Positions 21,561 to 31,016 of a DNA stretch of 64,000 nt are shown piece by piece (the stretch's first letter is position 1; each line of letters starts with the position of its first letter). Where the stretch lies: the NCBI RefSeq assembly GCF_025290835.2, contig NZ_JAOCQD020000001.1:620001-684000 (forward strand). Reading direction: 5' to 3'. Under the pieces are notes generated by a model, which did no database searches, was not told the origin of the DNA, and was given only the letters and a program-made list of their open reading frames with translations. Both the position numbers and the translations under genes were made by a program. This stretch comes from Aquabacterium sp. OR-4. GTDB lineage: Bacteria; Pseudomonadota; Gammaproteobacteria; Burkholderiales; Burkholderiaceae_C.

Positions 21561-22841
21561 ATGAACCCGAACGAGCTTCCGGCCTACATGGCCCACGTGG
21601 GCGCGGCCGCCCGCGCCGCCGCCACCGCCATGGCCGCCGCCTCCACGGCGGCCAAGAACGCCGCGCTGCGCGCGCTGGCCACGGCGCTGCGCGAGGCCGG
21701 CCCGGCCCTGCAGGCCGAGAACGCCAAAGACCTGGCGGCGGCGCGTGCCGCCGGCCTGGCCGAGCCCATGGTCGACCGGCTGAAGCTCACGCCGGCCGTC
21801 ATCGACACCGTGGCCGAAGGCTGCGAGCAGATTGCCGCCATGCCCGACCCGATCGGCGAGATCAGCGGCGTCAAGCGCCGGCCCAGCGGCATCAGCGTGG
21901 GCCAGATGCGGGTGCCGCTGGGCGTGTTCGGCATGATCTACGAGAGCCGGCCCAACGTCACCATCGAGGCCGCCAGCCTGGCCATCAAGAGCGGCAATGC
22001 CTGCATCCTGCGCGGCGGCAGCGAGGCCCTGCACAGCAACCTGGCGCTGTGGAAGCTGGTGCAGGCCGCCCTGGTGCAGGCCGGCCTGCCGGCCGACGCG
22101 GTGCAACTGATCGAGACCACCGACCGCGCCGCCGTGGGCCGCCTGATCGCCATGCCCGAGTACGTGGACGTGATCATCCCGCGCGGCGGCAAGGGCCTGA
22201 TCGAGCGCATCAGCGCCGAGGCGCGCGTGCCGGTGATCAAGCACCTCGATGGCAACTGCCACACCTATGTGGATGCGCAGGTCGACCTCGATCTGGCGGT
22301 GAAGGTCACCGACAACGCCAAGACGCAGAAGGTCAGCCCCTGCAACGCCACCGAGGGCCTGCTGGTGCATGCCGATCAGGCGCAGGCCTTTCTGCCGCGC
22401 ATCGGCGCGGTGTTTGCGGCCAAGGGCGTGGAGATGCGCTGCGATGCCGCGGCCAAGGCCATCCTGGCCGGCGTGCCCGGCGCGGTGGTGGTGGACGCCA
22501 CCGAGGCCGACTGGGCCACCGAGTACCTCGACAAGATCATCAGCGTGAAGGTGGTGCACAGCCTCGATGAGGCCATCGCCCACATCAACCGCCACGGCAG
22601 CCACCACACCGATGCCATCCTGACCACCAACCACCCGAACGCGATGCGCTTTCTGCGCGAGGTCGATTCGGCCAGCGTGATGGTCAACGCCAGCACGCGC
22701 TTTGCCGACGGCTTCGAGTACGGCCTGGGCGCCGAGATCGGCATCAGCACCGACAAGTTCCACGCCCGCGGGCCGGTGGGGCTGGAAGGCCTCACGTCGA
22801 TGAAGTGGGTGGTGCTGGGCCAGGGCGAGGTGAGGACATGA
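21561..22841 (+). CDS. proA: Gamma-glutamyl phosphate reductase
   Basis: A 426-residue aldehyde-dehydrogenase-fold enzyme that reduces gamma-glutamyl phosphate to glutamate semialdehyde in proline synthesis. Visible are [31 protein letters not shown], the catalytic Cys region [12 protein letters not shown], and the end [23 protein letters not shown]. Length is normal for the family. The ATG at 21561 starts the standard N-terminus. proB is not in the window. Confidence 0.96.
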   Translation: MNPNELPAYMAHVGAAARAAATAMAAASTAAKNAALRALATALREAGPALQAENAKDLAAARAAGLAEPMVDRLKLTPAVIDTVAEGCEQIAAMPDPIGEISGVKRRPSGISVGQMRVPLGVFGMIYESRPNVTIEAASLAIKSGNACILRGGSEALHSNLALWKLVQAALVQAGLPADAVQLIETTDRAAVGRLIAMPEYVDVIIPRGGKGLIERISAEARVPVIKHLDGNCHTYVDAQVDLDLAVKVTDNAKTQKVSPCNATEGLLVHADQAQAFLPRIGAVFAAKGVEMRCDAAAKAILAGVPGAVVVDATEADWATEYLDKIISVKVVHSLDEAIAHINRHGSHHTDAILTTNHPNAMRFLREVDSASVMVNASTRFADGFEYGLGAEIGISTDKFHARGPVGLEGLTSMKWVVLGQGEVRT

Positions 22842-22885
22842 CCCCCCCCGAAGCGCCTTCGGCGCCTCCCCCCAGGGGGCGCCAC
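22842..22885. repeat. GC-rich palindromic intergenic repeat
   Basis: Between proA and queC: a C-run, then GCGCC-ttc-GGCGC, then CCCCCC-AGGGGG, giving two nested hairpins. Similar C/G-run palindromes occur at about 16,520-16,535 upstream of birA and at about 19,405-19,450 inside topB. Confidence 0.6.
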
Positions 22886-22947
22886 CCTTGGCCCGGCAGA
22901 GCCGGATCCGCGATGGCCGCTGGGCTGCTGGCGTGAGCGGCGGCCGC

Positions 22948-23649
22948 ATGGATTCGCGCACTGCCCTGGTTCTGTTCTCCGGCGGCCAGGATTCCACCGC
23001 CTGCCTGGCCTGGGCGCTGGACCGTTACGCCCGCGTCGAGACCATCGGCTTCGACTACGGCCAGCGCCACCGCATCGAGCTCGATTGCCGCCAGGTGCTG
23101 CGCCGTGAACTGGCCGCGCAGTTTCCGCACTGGGCGCCGCGGCTCGGTGACGACCATCTGCTCGACCTGAGCCTGCTGGGCCAGATCAGCGACACCGCGC
23201 TGACCCGCGAGCGCGCCATCGCGCTGCAGGCCAATGGCCTGCCCAACACCTTCGTGCCCGGGCGCAACCTGCTGTTCCTGACCTTTGCCGCCACGCTGGC
23301 CTACCGGCGCGGCGCCAGCGTGCTGGTGGGCGGCATGTGCGAGACCGATTTTTCGGGCTACCCCGACTGCCGCGACAACACGCTCAAGGCCCAGCAGGTG
23401 GCCTTGTCGCTGGGCCTGGACACGCCGATGAGCATTGAGACGCCGCTGATGTGGCTGACCAAGGCGCAGACCTGGGCGCTGACCCAGGGCCTGGGCGGCG
23501 ATGCGCTGAACGCGCTGATCGTCGAGCACACCCACACCTGCTACCTGGGCGAGCGCGGCGCGCTGCACGCCTGGGGCCATGGCTGCGGCCAGTGCCCGGC
23601 CTGCGCGCTGCGGGCCGCGGGCCATGCGCAGTGGCAGGCCGCCCGTTGA
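22948..23649 (+). CDS. queC: 7-cyano-7-deazaguanine synthase
   Basis: A 233-residue ATP-dependent enzyme of queuosine synthesis that turns 7-carboxy-7-deazaguanine into preQ0. The PP-loop [14 protein letters not shown] is at the N-terminus, [11 protein letters not shown] and [12 protein letters not shown] in the middle, and a zinc motif (C in HTCYLG, then CGQCPAC) at the C-terminus. The ATG at 22948 sits directly before the PP-loop; a GTG at 22933 would add five residues. Confidence 0.95.
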   Translation: MDSRTALVLFSGGQDSTACLAWALDRYARVETIGFDYGQRHRIELDCRQVLRRELAAQFPHWAPRLGDDHLLDLSLLGQISDTALTRERAIALQANGLPNTFVPGRNLLFLTFAATLAYRRGASVLVGGMCETDFSGYPDCRDNTLKAQQVALSLGLDTPMSIETPLMWLTKAQTWALTQGLGGDALNALIVEHTHTCYLGERGALHAWGHGCGQCPACALRAAGHAQWQAAR

Positions 23650-23665
23650 TGGACGCCGCCCGCTG

Positions 23666-24229
23666 ATGGACGCCGCCTGGATGCCCGCCGGCCTGCCCTG
23701 GGGCTGGATCTGCCTGCTGCTGGTGCTGGGCCTGTGGATGCTGGGGGCGCGCAACCGCATCGTGGCGCTGCGCGGTGCGGTCAGCGCGGCCTGGCAGCAG
23801 GTGGATGGCGTGGTCAAGGCGCGCCAGCAGCTCATCGGTGCGCTGCTCGACGCCGCGCTGCCGCGGCTTGATTCCGAGCGCGGCGCGGTCGATGCCGTGG
23901 TCGGCGCGCAGATCCAGGTGGCCACGGCCGCCGAGGTGCTGCGCAAGCGGCCCACGCGCGAGGAGCCCGCCGCGGTGCTGGCGCGCGCCGAGATCAGCCT
24001 GACCTCGGCCCTGGTGCGCCTGGTGGCGCTGGTTGAAACGCATGGCGAGCTGCGCTTCGACCCGCAGGTGCAGCCCTCGCTGCGCGCCCTGGGCGAACTG
24101 GCGCCGCGCCTGGCCTTTGCCCGCGAGAGCTTCAACGAGGCGGTGCTGCGCTACAACGCCGCGATCGACCAGTTTCCGACCCGCCTGCTCAACGGCGTGT
24201 TCCGCTTCGAGCGCGCCGGCACGCTGTAG
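23666..24229 (+). CDS. LemA-like membrane protein
   Basis: A 187-residue protein with an N-terminal membrane helix (WGWICLLLVLGLWMLG) followed by the LemA-type helical core: NRIVALRGAVSAAWQQVDGVVKARQQLI and the end ESFNEAVLRYNAAIDQFPTRLL, which is the most conserved LemA stretch. LemA proteins have a coiled-coil bundle outside or inside the membrane and no firmly known function. The start at 23666 follows the queC stop by 16 bases, within a short tandem duplication. Confidence 0.8.
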   Translation: MDAAWMPAGLPWGWICLLLVLGLWMLGARNRIVALRGAVSAAWQQVDGVVKARQQLIGALLDAALPRLDSERGAVDAVVGAQIQVATAAEVLRKRPTREEPAAVLARAEISLTSALVRLVALVETHGELRFDPQVQPSLRALGELAPRLAFARESFNEAVLRYNAAIDQFPTRLLNGVFRFERAGTL

Positions 24230-24261
24230 CCGCGCAGCGATGGCGGCCCGCGCGCAGCGGG

Positions 24262-24693
24262 TCAGCGCTCGGTCATCACCGAGGCGGTGGCCACCAACTC
24301 GTCAAACAGGGCCAGCGAGGCCTGGCCCGACACGGCATACGGGTCGAGCTCGGGCTTGGGCGAGTACTTCAGCAGCAGGGCCGGGTTCAGCCGGGCCATG
24401 TTCACCAGGCCCATCGACCAGCCCGAGAAGCGCCGCTCGCTGATCTCTTCATAGTGCAGCAGCTCCACGTCGGTGTGGCGCGGGTCGCGGGCGATCTTCA
24501 GGTAGACGCGGTTGACGGCGGTGCGGCCGCCCTCCAGCGCCTGCATGAAGATGCCGCTGGCCGGGCAGTGGCACAGCAGGCCGGTGATGCCCTGCGCCGG
24601 GTTGTTGTCCTTGCACTGGCGCAGGATGCTGGCCATGGCCTCGGCATCGAGCGGGCTGGTGCTGCGGCTGGCGTACATCAGGCGAACGAGCAT
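24262..24693 (-). CDS. BLUF-domain blue-light sensor protein
   Basis: A 143-residue single-domain photoreceptor. BLUF domains bind FAD and signal by hydrogen-bond switching around a Tyr and a Gln. Here Y7 (LVRLMYASRS), N31 (KDNNPAQGITGLL) and Q51 (GIFMQALEGG) are in place, followed by the YLKIARDPRHTDVELL helix. A C-terminal 45 residues form the short cap; no GGDEF or EAL output domain is attached, so it must act on a partner. Its ATG is two bases after the folE stop, so the genes are almost certainly cotranscribed. Confidence 0.9.
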   Translation of the reverse strand: MLVRLMYASRSTSPLDAEAMASILRQCKDNNPAQGITGLLCHCPASGIFMQALEGGRTAVNRVYLKIARDPRHTDVELLHYEEISERRFSGWSMGLVNMARLNPALLLKYSPKPELDPYAVSGQASLALFDELVATASVMTER

Positions 24694-24695
24694 GT

Positions 24696-25436
24696 TCAGC
24701 GCTCCTGGCTTTTCTTGGGCAGCAGCGAGAGAAATTCGCGCCGCAGGTTGGGGTCCTTCAGGAAGGCGCCACGCATCACGCTGTTGACCATCGCGCTGTC
24801 GTTGTCCTTCACGCCGCGCCAGTGCATGCAGAAGTGGTCGGCCTCCATCACGATGGCCATGCCGTCGGGCTTGACCCGCTCCTGCAGCGCATCGGCCAGC
24901 ATCACCACCGCCTCTTCCTGGATCTGCGGCCGGCTCATCACCCACTCGCACACCCGGGCGTACTTCGACAGGCCGATCAGGTTGCTGTGCTCGTTGGGCA
25001 GGATGCCGATCCACACCCGCCCGAGGATCGGGCACAGGTGGTGGCTGCAGGCCGAGCGCACGGTGATCGGGCCCACGATCATCAGCTCGTTCAGGCGCGA
25101 GAAGTTCGGAAACTCGGTCACCGAGGGCATCGGGTGGTAGCGGCCGCGGAACACTTCCTCGACAAACATCTTGGCCACGCGCTGGGCGGTGTCGTGGGTG
25201 TTGTGGTCGCTGGCGGTGTCGATCACCAGCGCCTGCAGCACCTTGTGCATCTCGCGCTGCACCTCGGCCTTCAGCTCGTCGAGCTCGCCATCGCGCACAT
25301 GGGCCGAGATGTTGTCGTTGGCGTGGTAGCGGCAGCCGGCGTTCACCAGCCGCCAGCGGATGCGCTCCGAGGCCGGCATCCGCGCCAGTTCTTCCTCGCT
25401 CAGGGCCGGTCGGTGGGCCAAATCGGGTGCCGTCAT
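24696..25436 (-). CDS. folE: GTP cyclohydrolase I
   Basis: A 246-residue enzyme that opens GTP to dihydroneopterin triphosphate, first step of folate or pterin synthesis. Zinc ligands lie in RSACSHHLCPI (Cys and His) with the second Cys in LCPI; HDTAQRVAKMF, MPSVTEFPNFSRLNEL and LIGLSKYARV are family motifs. The start at 25436 is preferred to upstream in-frame starts (to 25571), which encode low-complexity sequence. The BLUF gene follows immediately. Confidence 0.95.
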   Translation of the reverse strand: MTAPDLAHRPALSEEELARMPASERIRWRLVNAGCRYHANDNISAHVRDGELDELKAEVQREMHKVLQALVIDTASDHNTHDTAQRVAKMFVEEVFRGRYHPMPSVTEFPNFSRLNELMIVGPITVRSACSHHLCPILGRVWIGILPNEHSNLIGLSKYARVCEWVMSRPQIQEEAVVMLADALQERVKPDGMAIVMEADHFCMHWRGVKDNDSAMVNSVMRGAFLKDPNLRREFLSLLPKKSQER

Positions 25437-25552
25437 GGTGGACAGGTGTCGGGTGGGCAGGCGCGCATTGTGGGCCGGCGCCCGATGGCCGCGTGGGCGT
25501 GTGGCTTCGCAAGCGGCCGTCGGGGCTTGCAGCCGGCTTAGACTCGCCGCCC

Positions 25553-26890
25553 ATGTCTGCGCCTGCCCCACCCCTGTCGCGCCTGCTTGATGCCGTGGCC
25601 GATGCAGTGGCCGCGGTGCGCGCCGGGCGCTCGCTCAACGAGCCGCTGGCGGCCTGCCCGGCCGAGCTGCGCGCCGGCACCCAGGCGCTGGCCTTCCACA
25701 CCCTGCGCCACCTGGGGGCGGCCCAGGTGCTGCGCACGGCGCTGGCACCCAAGGCGCCTCCGCCCAAGGTCGACGCGCTGCTGCTCACCGCGCTGGCCCT
25801 GCTGTGGCCGGGCGAGGCGCCGCTGCCCTATGCCGCGCACACGCTGGTGGATCAGGCGGTGGGCGCGGCGCGCAAGCGCACGCCGCAGGCGGCCGGCTTT
25901 GTCAACGCCGTGCTGCGGCGCTTTCTGCGCGAGCAGGCCGCGCTGGTGGCCGCGGCGCAGGCCCGGCCCGAGGCGCTGCACCAGCACCCGGCCTGGTGGA
26001 TCGAGCGCGTGCGCGCCGACTGGCCCGACCGCTTTGCCGCGCTGCTGGCCGCCGCCAACCGGCCGGCGCCGATGGTGCTGCGGGTCAACGCACGCCAGGG
26101 CGACGTGCCCGGCTACCTGGCCCGCCTGGCCGCGGCCGGCATCGGCGCCCGGGCGGTGCACGACGCCGCCACGCCGCAGGCCATCGTGCTGGACCAGCCC
26201 TGCGCGGTGCAACTGCTGCCCGGCTTTGCCGAGGGCGCGGTGTCGGTGCAGGACCTGTCGGCCCAGCGCGCCGCACCGCTGCTGCTGGGCCCGGCCGACG
26301 GCCTGCCGGCGCTGGCCGCGGGCGCGCGCGTGCTCGATGCCTGCGCCGCCCCCGGCGGCAAGACCGCCCACCTGCTCGAGCTGGCCGATCTCGACCTGCT
26401 GGCGCTGGACGCCGATGCCGGCCGCCTGGCCCGGGTGCGCGACACCCTCGCCCGCGTGGGCCGGCCGGCCGCGCTGGCCGCCGCCGATGCGCGCGACACC
26501 GCCGCCTGGTGGGACGGCCGCCCCTTCGACGCGATCTTGCTCGACGCGCCGTGCACCGCCTCGGGCATCGTGCGCCGCCACCCCGATGTGCGCTGGCTGC
26601 GCCGGCCGGCCGACGTGGCCGCGCTGGCCCGCACCCAGGCCGGCCTGCTGGACGCCCTGTGGCCGCTGCTGGCACCGGGCGGACGGCTGCTGTACGCCAC
26701 CTGCTCGCTGTTTCGCGACGAGGGCAGTCGGCAGATCGACGCTTTTTTGCAACGCCACGGGGCGTCCGGGGCGCGGCTGTGGACGGGTTCTCCCGGCCAT
26801 CTGCTGCCCCTGCCGGACAATGAGCCCACGCCAGCCGACGCGCCGACACAGGGCGACGGCTTCTTCTACGCCCTGCTGCACAAGCCTTGA
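25553..26890 (+). CDS. rsmB: 16S rRNA (cytosine-5-)-methyltransferase, RsmB type
   Basis: A 445-residue protein: NusB-like helical RNA-binding domain (about 1-150), then an AdoMet-dependent RNA m5C methylase with VLDACAAPGGKTAHLLELA (motif I), LLDAPCTASGIVRRHPDVRW (motif IV, Cys) and YATCSLFRDEG (motif VI, nucleophilic Cys). It should methylate 16S rRNA C967. The ATG at 25553 is chosen by homology to the NusB-like start. In Burkholderiales this gene precedes a DUF4390 gene and ntrYX-like genes, as here. Confidence 0.93.
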   Translation: MSAPAPPLSRLLDAVADAVAAVRAGRSLNEPLAACPAELRAGTQALAFHTLRHLGAAQVLRTALAPKAPPPKVDALLLTALALLWPGEAPLPYAAHTLVDQAVGAARKRTPQAAGFVNAVLRRFLREQAALVAAAQARPEALHQHPAWWIERVRADWPDRFAALLAAANRPAPMVLRVNARQGDVPGYLARLAAAGIGARAVHDAATPQAIVLDQPCAVQLLPGFAEGAVSVQDLSAQRAAPLLLGPADGLPALAAGARVLDACAAPGGKTAHLLELADLDLLALDADAGRLARVRDTLARVGRPAALAAADARDTAAWWDGRPFDAILLDAPCTASGIVRRHPDVRWLRRPADVAALARTQAGLLDALWPLLAPGGRLLYATCSLFRDEGSRQIDAFLQRHGASGARLWTGSPGHLLPLPDNEPTPADAPTQGDGFFYALLHKP

Positions 26891-26903
26891 GTTTCACCAG
26901 CCG

Positions 26904-27482
26904 ATGCGCCGACACCTGCCGCCGCCCTTGCTGCCGGCCACGCTCAAGCGTGTGCTGCGCTGGCTGGGTGCGCTGCTGGCGCTGCTGAGCCTCAGCACCG
27001 CGCTGCACGCGCAAGGGGTGGATCTGGCCGGGCTGCGCGTCAAGCGCGCCGATGGCGAACTGGCACTCGACTACCAGGCCCGGCTGGCGCTGACGCCGCC
27101 AATCGAGGAGGCGCTGCACCGCGGCGTGCCGCTGTACTTCAGCGCCCAGGCCACCGTCTACCGCAACCGCTGGTACTGGCGCGACGAGCGCGTGGCCCGC
27201 GTCAGCCGCACCTGGCGCGTGGCCTACCAGCCGCTCACCGCGCAATGGCGGGTCAGCCTGGGCGGGCTGTCGCAGGTCTACGGCACGCTGTCGGAGGCGC
27301 TGGCGCCCTTGTCGCGGGTGAGCGGCTGGCGCGTGGCCGATGGCGAAAAGCTCGAGGCGGGCGAGCGCTACTACGTCGATTTCGTGTTCCGCCTCGACAG
27401 CAGCCAGCTGCCGCCGCCCATGCAGGTCGACATCGGCAACGACTGGAAGCTGGGCGTCGAGCGCACGCTGCGGGTGGACTGA
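26904..27482 (+). CDS. DUF4390 exported protein
   Basis: A 192-residue protein with a hydrophobic N-terminal segment (ALLALLSLSTALHAQG) compatible with a signal peptide, followed by the beta-rich DUF4390 region: LALTPPIEEALHRGVPLYFSAQ, then YRNRWYWRDERVARVSRTW. Function unknown. It begins 13 bases after rsmB and precedes the ntrY-like kinase, the fixed order in many Burkholderiales. Confidence 0.88.
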   Translation: MRRHLPPPLLPATLKRVLRWLGALLALLSLSTALHAQGVDLAGLRVKRADGELALDYQARLALTPPIEEALHRGVPLYFSAQATVYRNRWYWRDERVARVSRTWRVAYQPLTAQWRVSLGGLSQVYGTLSEALAPLSRVSGWRVADGEKLEAGERYYVDFVFRLDSSQLPPPMQVDIGNDWKLGVERTLRVD

Positions 27483-27543
27483 TGGGCGGCGCCAGGCGTT
27501 GCAGCGCGCAGCTCGGGTGCCGGGCCGGCATGGGCCAGCCGGC

Positions 27544-29934
27544 ATGAGCAAATCAGCACGCTGGGCCCTGCTGGTCTCGTCGGTGGCGGTGCTGGGCATC
27601 GTGCTGGTGCTGGCCTTCGTGCTGTCGCTGTCGAGCACCGGCCTGGTCAGCGAGCGCAATTTCGTCTGGCTGTACTGGGTCAACGTGGCCGTGGCCGGCC
27701 TGCTGCTGCTGGTCATCGGGCTGGCGCTGATCCGCCTGCTCACGCGGCTGCGGCGCGGCAAGTTCGGCAGCCGGCTGCTGGTCAAGCTGGCCGGCATCTT
27801 TGCGCTGGTGGCGGTGCTGCCCGGTGCGCTGATCTATGGCGTGTCCTACCAGTTCGTTGGCCGCAGCATCGATGCCTGGTTCGACGCCCGCGTGGCCAGC
27901 GCGCTGGATGCCGGCCTGGCGCTGGGCCGCGGCACGCTCGACAGTGCCGCCGGCGATCTGGCCGCCAAGGCGCGCACCGGGGCCGACCGCCTGGCCGACC
28001 TGCGCGCCGCGCTGGGCCCGCTGGCGCTGGAGCGGGTGCGCGCCCAGCTCGACGTGCGCGACGCCGTGCTGCTGGGCGCCAACGGCCAGGTCATCGCCTC
28101 GGCCGGCGGCAGCAACGAAGCCCTGCAGCCCGAGCGGCCGGCCGCCAGCCTGCTGCGCCAGGCCCGCGCGCAGCGCAGCGTGGGCGTGCTCGAAGGCCTG
28201 GACGACGAGCCGCGCGCCGGCAACGCGCCCAGTGCCCGGGTGCGCGCGGTGGCCCAATTGCCCAACCTCGACATCTCGCTGGCCTCGGCCAACGAAGAGC
28301 GCTTTCTGATGCTGGTGCAGCCGGTGCCCGATGCGCTGGTGGCCCAGGCGCTGGCGGTGCAAAGCGCCTACCGCGACTACCAGCAGCGCGCCATCACCCG
28401 TGACAGCCTGCGCAGCATGCTGCTGGGCACGCTGACGCTGGCGCTGGTGCTCTCGGTGTTTGGCGCGCTGCTGCTGGCGGTGATGCTGGGCAACCAGATC
28501 GTGCGGCCGCTGCTGCTGGTGGCCGATGGCGTGCGCCAGGTGGCCGAGGGCGACCTGACGCCCAAGCCGGTGTTCGCCTCGCGCGACGAGCTGGGCGGCC
28601 TGACCCGCTCGTTCGCGCAGATGACCGAGCAGCTGTCCGAGGCGCGCGAGCAGGTGCAGCGCGGTGTCGGCCAGCTCGAACGTGCGCGCACGCGGCTGCA
28701 GACCATCCTCGACAGCCTGACCGCCGGCGTCATCGTGCTCGACCGCCAGGGCCGCATCGACACCGTCAACCCCGGCGCCACGCGCATCCTGCGCCAGCCG
28801 CTGTCGGCCTACCGCGGCCGCCGGCTCGACGAAGTGGCCGGCCTGGCCGACTTTGCCGGCGCGGTGTGGCAGCGCAGCGAGCTGCACCGCACCCACCCCG
28901 AGGCCGGCGAGCGCGACCACTGGCAGGACGCCTTCGAGCTGCCCATCGGTGGCAGCGCCGGCAGCATGCGCGACGGCGCCGGCGCGCATGAATCGGTCAA
29001 CCTGCTGGTGCGCGGCGCCCTGCTGCCCGGCGAGCAGCGCCTGCTGGTCTTCGACGACATCACCGAGGTGGTGTCGGCCCAGCGCTCGGTGGCCTGGGCC
29101 GAGGTGGCGCGGCGCCTGGCGCACGAGATCAAGAACCCGCTCACGCCGATCCAGCTGTCGGCCGAGCGCCTGGAACACAAGCTGGCCGACCACCTGCCCG
29201 AGCCGGCCGACCGCGCCATGCTGACCCGCTCGGTGGCCACCATCGTGGCCCAGGTGCAGGCAATGAAGAAGCTGGTCGACGAATTTCGCGACTACGCCCG
29301 CCTGCCGGCGGCCAAGCTGGCGCCGCTGGACCTCAACGCCCTGGTGCGCGAGGTGCTGGGCCTGTATGCCGCCGCGCAGGAGCAGGGGCGCCTGGTGCCG
29401 CGGCTCGAGCCGGGCCTGCCGGGCATCGACGGCGACGCCAGCCAGCTGCGCCAGGTGATCCACAACCTGGTGCAGAACGCGCTGGATGCCGTGGCCGACC
29501 TGCCCGATGGCCAGGTGCAGGTGAGCACCGCCGCCGCCCGCGCCGACGACGGCGCGCTGCGCTCGGTGCGCCTGCGGGTGGCCGACAACGGCGCCGGGTT
29601 CAGCGACAAGGTGCTCAAGCGCGCCTTCGAGCCCTACATCACCACCAAGGCCAAGGGCACCGGCCTGGGCCTGGCGGTGGTGAAGAAAATCGCCGACGAA
29701 CACGGTGCGCGGGTGCGCATCGTCAACCTGCGCGATCTGGCCGCGGCGGCGGGCCCCGAGACGGGGGTCACCGCTGCTGCGCACGAAGCCGCGCGCGGCG
29801 CACAAGTTTCGTTATCATTTTCTCGCTTTGCCCCGGCATGCCCATCGCCTGCCCCCCACATGCCGGCACAGGCCCGGACCTTGAACCCCGCCCAGGACAC
29901 CACGGCCTCGCACGAGGACGCCCCCGGGCAGTGA
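27544..29934 (+). CDS. NtrY-like sensor histidine kinase
   Basis: A 796-residue membrane kinase. Three hydrophobic helices lie in residues 1-105, a large extracytoplasmic sensor region follows to about 290, then another helix (LGTLTLALVLSVFGALLLAVML), HAMP (VRPLLLVADGVRQVAEG), a PAS domain, the phosphoacceptor helix RRLAHEIKNPLTPIQLSAERLEHKL with H527, and a HATPase domain ending GTGLGLAVVKKIADEHG. NtrY proteins sense redox or nitrogen state. The partner regulator starts 6 bases downstream. Confidence 0.93.
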   Translation: MSKSARWALLVSSVAVLGIVLVLAFVLSLSSTGLVSERNFVWLYWVNVAVAGLLLLVIGLALIRLLTRLRRGKFGSRLLVKLAGIFALVAVLPGALIYGVSYQFVGRSIDAWFDARVASALDAGLALGRGTLDSAAGDLAAKARTGADRLADLRAALGPLALERVRAQLDVRDAVLLGANGQVIASAGGSNEALQPERPAASLLRQARAQRSVGVLEGLDDEPRAGNAPSARVRAVAQLPNLDISLASANEERFLMLVQPVPDALVAQALAVQSAYRDYQQRAITRDSLRSMLLGTLTLALVLSVFGALLLAVMLGNQIVRPLLLVADGVRQVAEGDLTPKPVFASRDELGGLTRSFAQMTEQLSEAREQVQRGVGQLERARTRLQTILDSLTAGVIVLDRQGRIDTVNPGATRILRQPLSAYRGRRLDEVAGLADFAGAVWQRSELHRTHPEAGERDHWQDAFELPIGGSAGSMRDGAGAHESVNLLVRGALLPGEQRLLVFDDITEVVSAQRSVAWAEVARRLAHEIKNPLTPIQLSAERLEHKLADHLPEPADRAMLTRSVATIVAQVQAMKKLVDEFRDYARLPAAKLAPLDLNALVREVLGLYAAAQEQGRLVPRLEPGLPGIDGDASQLRQVIHNLVQNALDAVADLPDGQVQVSTAAARADDGALRSVRLRVADNGAGFSDKVLKRAFEPYITTKAKGTGLGLAVVKKIADEHGARVRIVNLRDLAAAAGPETGVTAAAHEAARGAQVSLSFSRFAPACPSPAPHMPAQARTLNPAQDTTASHEDAPGQ

Positions 29935-29940
29935 GCACGC

Positions 29941-30708
29941 ATGGCAACGATTCTTGTAGTTGACGACGAACTGGGCATCCGCGGCCTGCTGTCCGAGATC
30001 CTGTCCGACGAAGGTCACACCGTCGAACTGGCCGAAGACGCCAGCGAGGCGCGCGCCGCACGCGACCGTGTGCGGCCCGACCTGGTGCTGCTGGACATCT
30101 GGATGCCCGATGTCGATGGCATCTCCCTGCTCAAGGAGTGGGGCGCCAACGGCCAGCTCTCGATGCCGGTGATCATGATGAGCGGCCACGGCACCATCGA
30201 CACCGCGGTCGAGGCCACCAAGTACGGCGCCACCGCCTTTCTCGAAAAACCGATCACGCTGCAAAAGCTGCTGCGCGCGGTGGAGCAGGCGCTGGTGCGC
30301 CCGGTGCCGCGTCAGGCCGGTCTGCCGGCCGGCCAGGGGCCCGGCGCCGGCCTGATCGGCGGCAGCCTGGGCAGCCCGGGGGGCCTGATCGGCGCCGCCG
30401 GCGGCCTGCTGCCACGCGGCCAGGAGCCCATGGGCATCGGCTACGACAGCCATGGCGCAGGCCTGCCCGTGGGCGGCGCGCCAGCGCTGGCCAGCGGCCC
30501 CCGCGCCGAGCAGAGCTTCGACCTCGACCGCCCGCTGCGCGAAGCCCGCGACGCCTTCGAGAAAAGCTATTTCGAGTTTCACCTGGCCAAGGAGAACGGC
30601 TCGATGACCCGCGTGGCCGAGAAGACCGGCCTCGAGCGCACCCACCTGTACCGCAAGCTCAAGCAACTGGGCGTTGACCTCACCCGCAACAAGCGCGGTT
30701 TGTCCTGA
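29941..30708 (+). CDS. NtrX-like response regulator lacking the AAA+ domain
   Basis: A 255-residue regulator: receiver domain (1-120) with acidic pair DDE at 8-10, phosphoacceptor D52 (LLDIWMPD) and K102-type EKP, then a Gly/Pro-rich linker (about 120-190), then a Fis-type helix-turn-helix at the end (FHLAKENGSMTRVAEKTGLERTHLYRKLKQLG). The central sigma-54 AAA+ ATPase of classical NtrX is missing, so it cannot open sigma-54 promoters by ATP hydrolysis and likely acts as a simple binder. It is translated directly after its kinase. Confidence 0.9.
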   Translation: MATILVVDDELGIRGLLSEILSDEGHTVELAEDASEARAARDRVRPDLVLLDIWMPDVDGISLLKEWGANGQLSMPVIMMSGHGTIDTAVEATKYGATAFLEKPITLQKLLRAVEQALVRPVPRQAGLPAGQGPGAGLIGGSLGSPGGLIGAAGGLLPRGQEPMGIGYDSHGAGLPVGGAPALASGPRAEQSFDLDRPLREARDAFEKSYFEFHLAKENGSMTRVAEKTGLERTHLYRKLKQLGVDLTRNKRGLS

Positions 30709-30820
30709 GCCCGGCGCGCCGCGCAGGCCCGGGTGGTGCCAGGGCGGTGCCAAGGCCGTGCCAGGGCCGTGCCAGGGCGGGCGATCCGCCGGTCAGCCGC
30801 CCGCAAAATCGCCGCAGCGC

Positions 30821-30850
30821 TTGCCGGCGCCCAATATTCCAGGCTATACT
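30821..30850 (+). promoter_or_regulatory. Sigma-70 promoter of tRNA-Phe
   Basis: TTGCCG (30821-30826) and TATACT (30845-30850) with an 18-base spacer, ending 11 bases before the mature tRNA. Confidence 0.75.
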
Positions 30851-30861
30851 GGCGGGCTGTT

Positions 30862-30937
30862 GGCCTGGTAGCTCAGTTGGTAGAGCAGCGGATTGAAAAT
30901 CCGCGTGTCGGTGGTTCGATTCCGCCCCAGGCCACCA
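30862..30937 (+). tRNA. tRNA-Phe (GAA)
   Basis: A complete 76-base cloverleaf. The acceptor arms GGCCTGG and CCAGGCC pair, the D-arm is GCTC...GAGC, the anticodon stem GGATT/AATCC presents GAA at 30895-30897, the T-arm is GGTGG TTCGATT CCGCC, and CCA is encoded. Its 3' half is the probable integration site of the island that follows. Confidence 0.98.
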
Positions 30938-30979
30938 GATCCTTGTCCACCGCGGTCCAAGACCGTCGGCAGACCACCG

Positions 30980-31016
30980 AAAAGCCCTGACGTGACAACG
31001 CGTTAGGGCTTTTTTC
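30980..31016 (+). terminator. Rho-independent terminator
   Basis: AAGCCCT (30982-30988) pairs with AGGGCTT (31005-31011) and is followed by a run of T. It closes the tRNA-Phe transcript and insulates the integrase. Confidence 0.85.
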
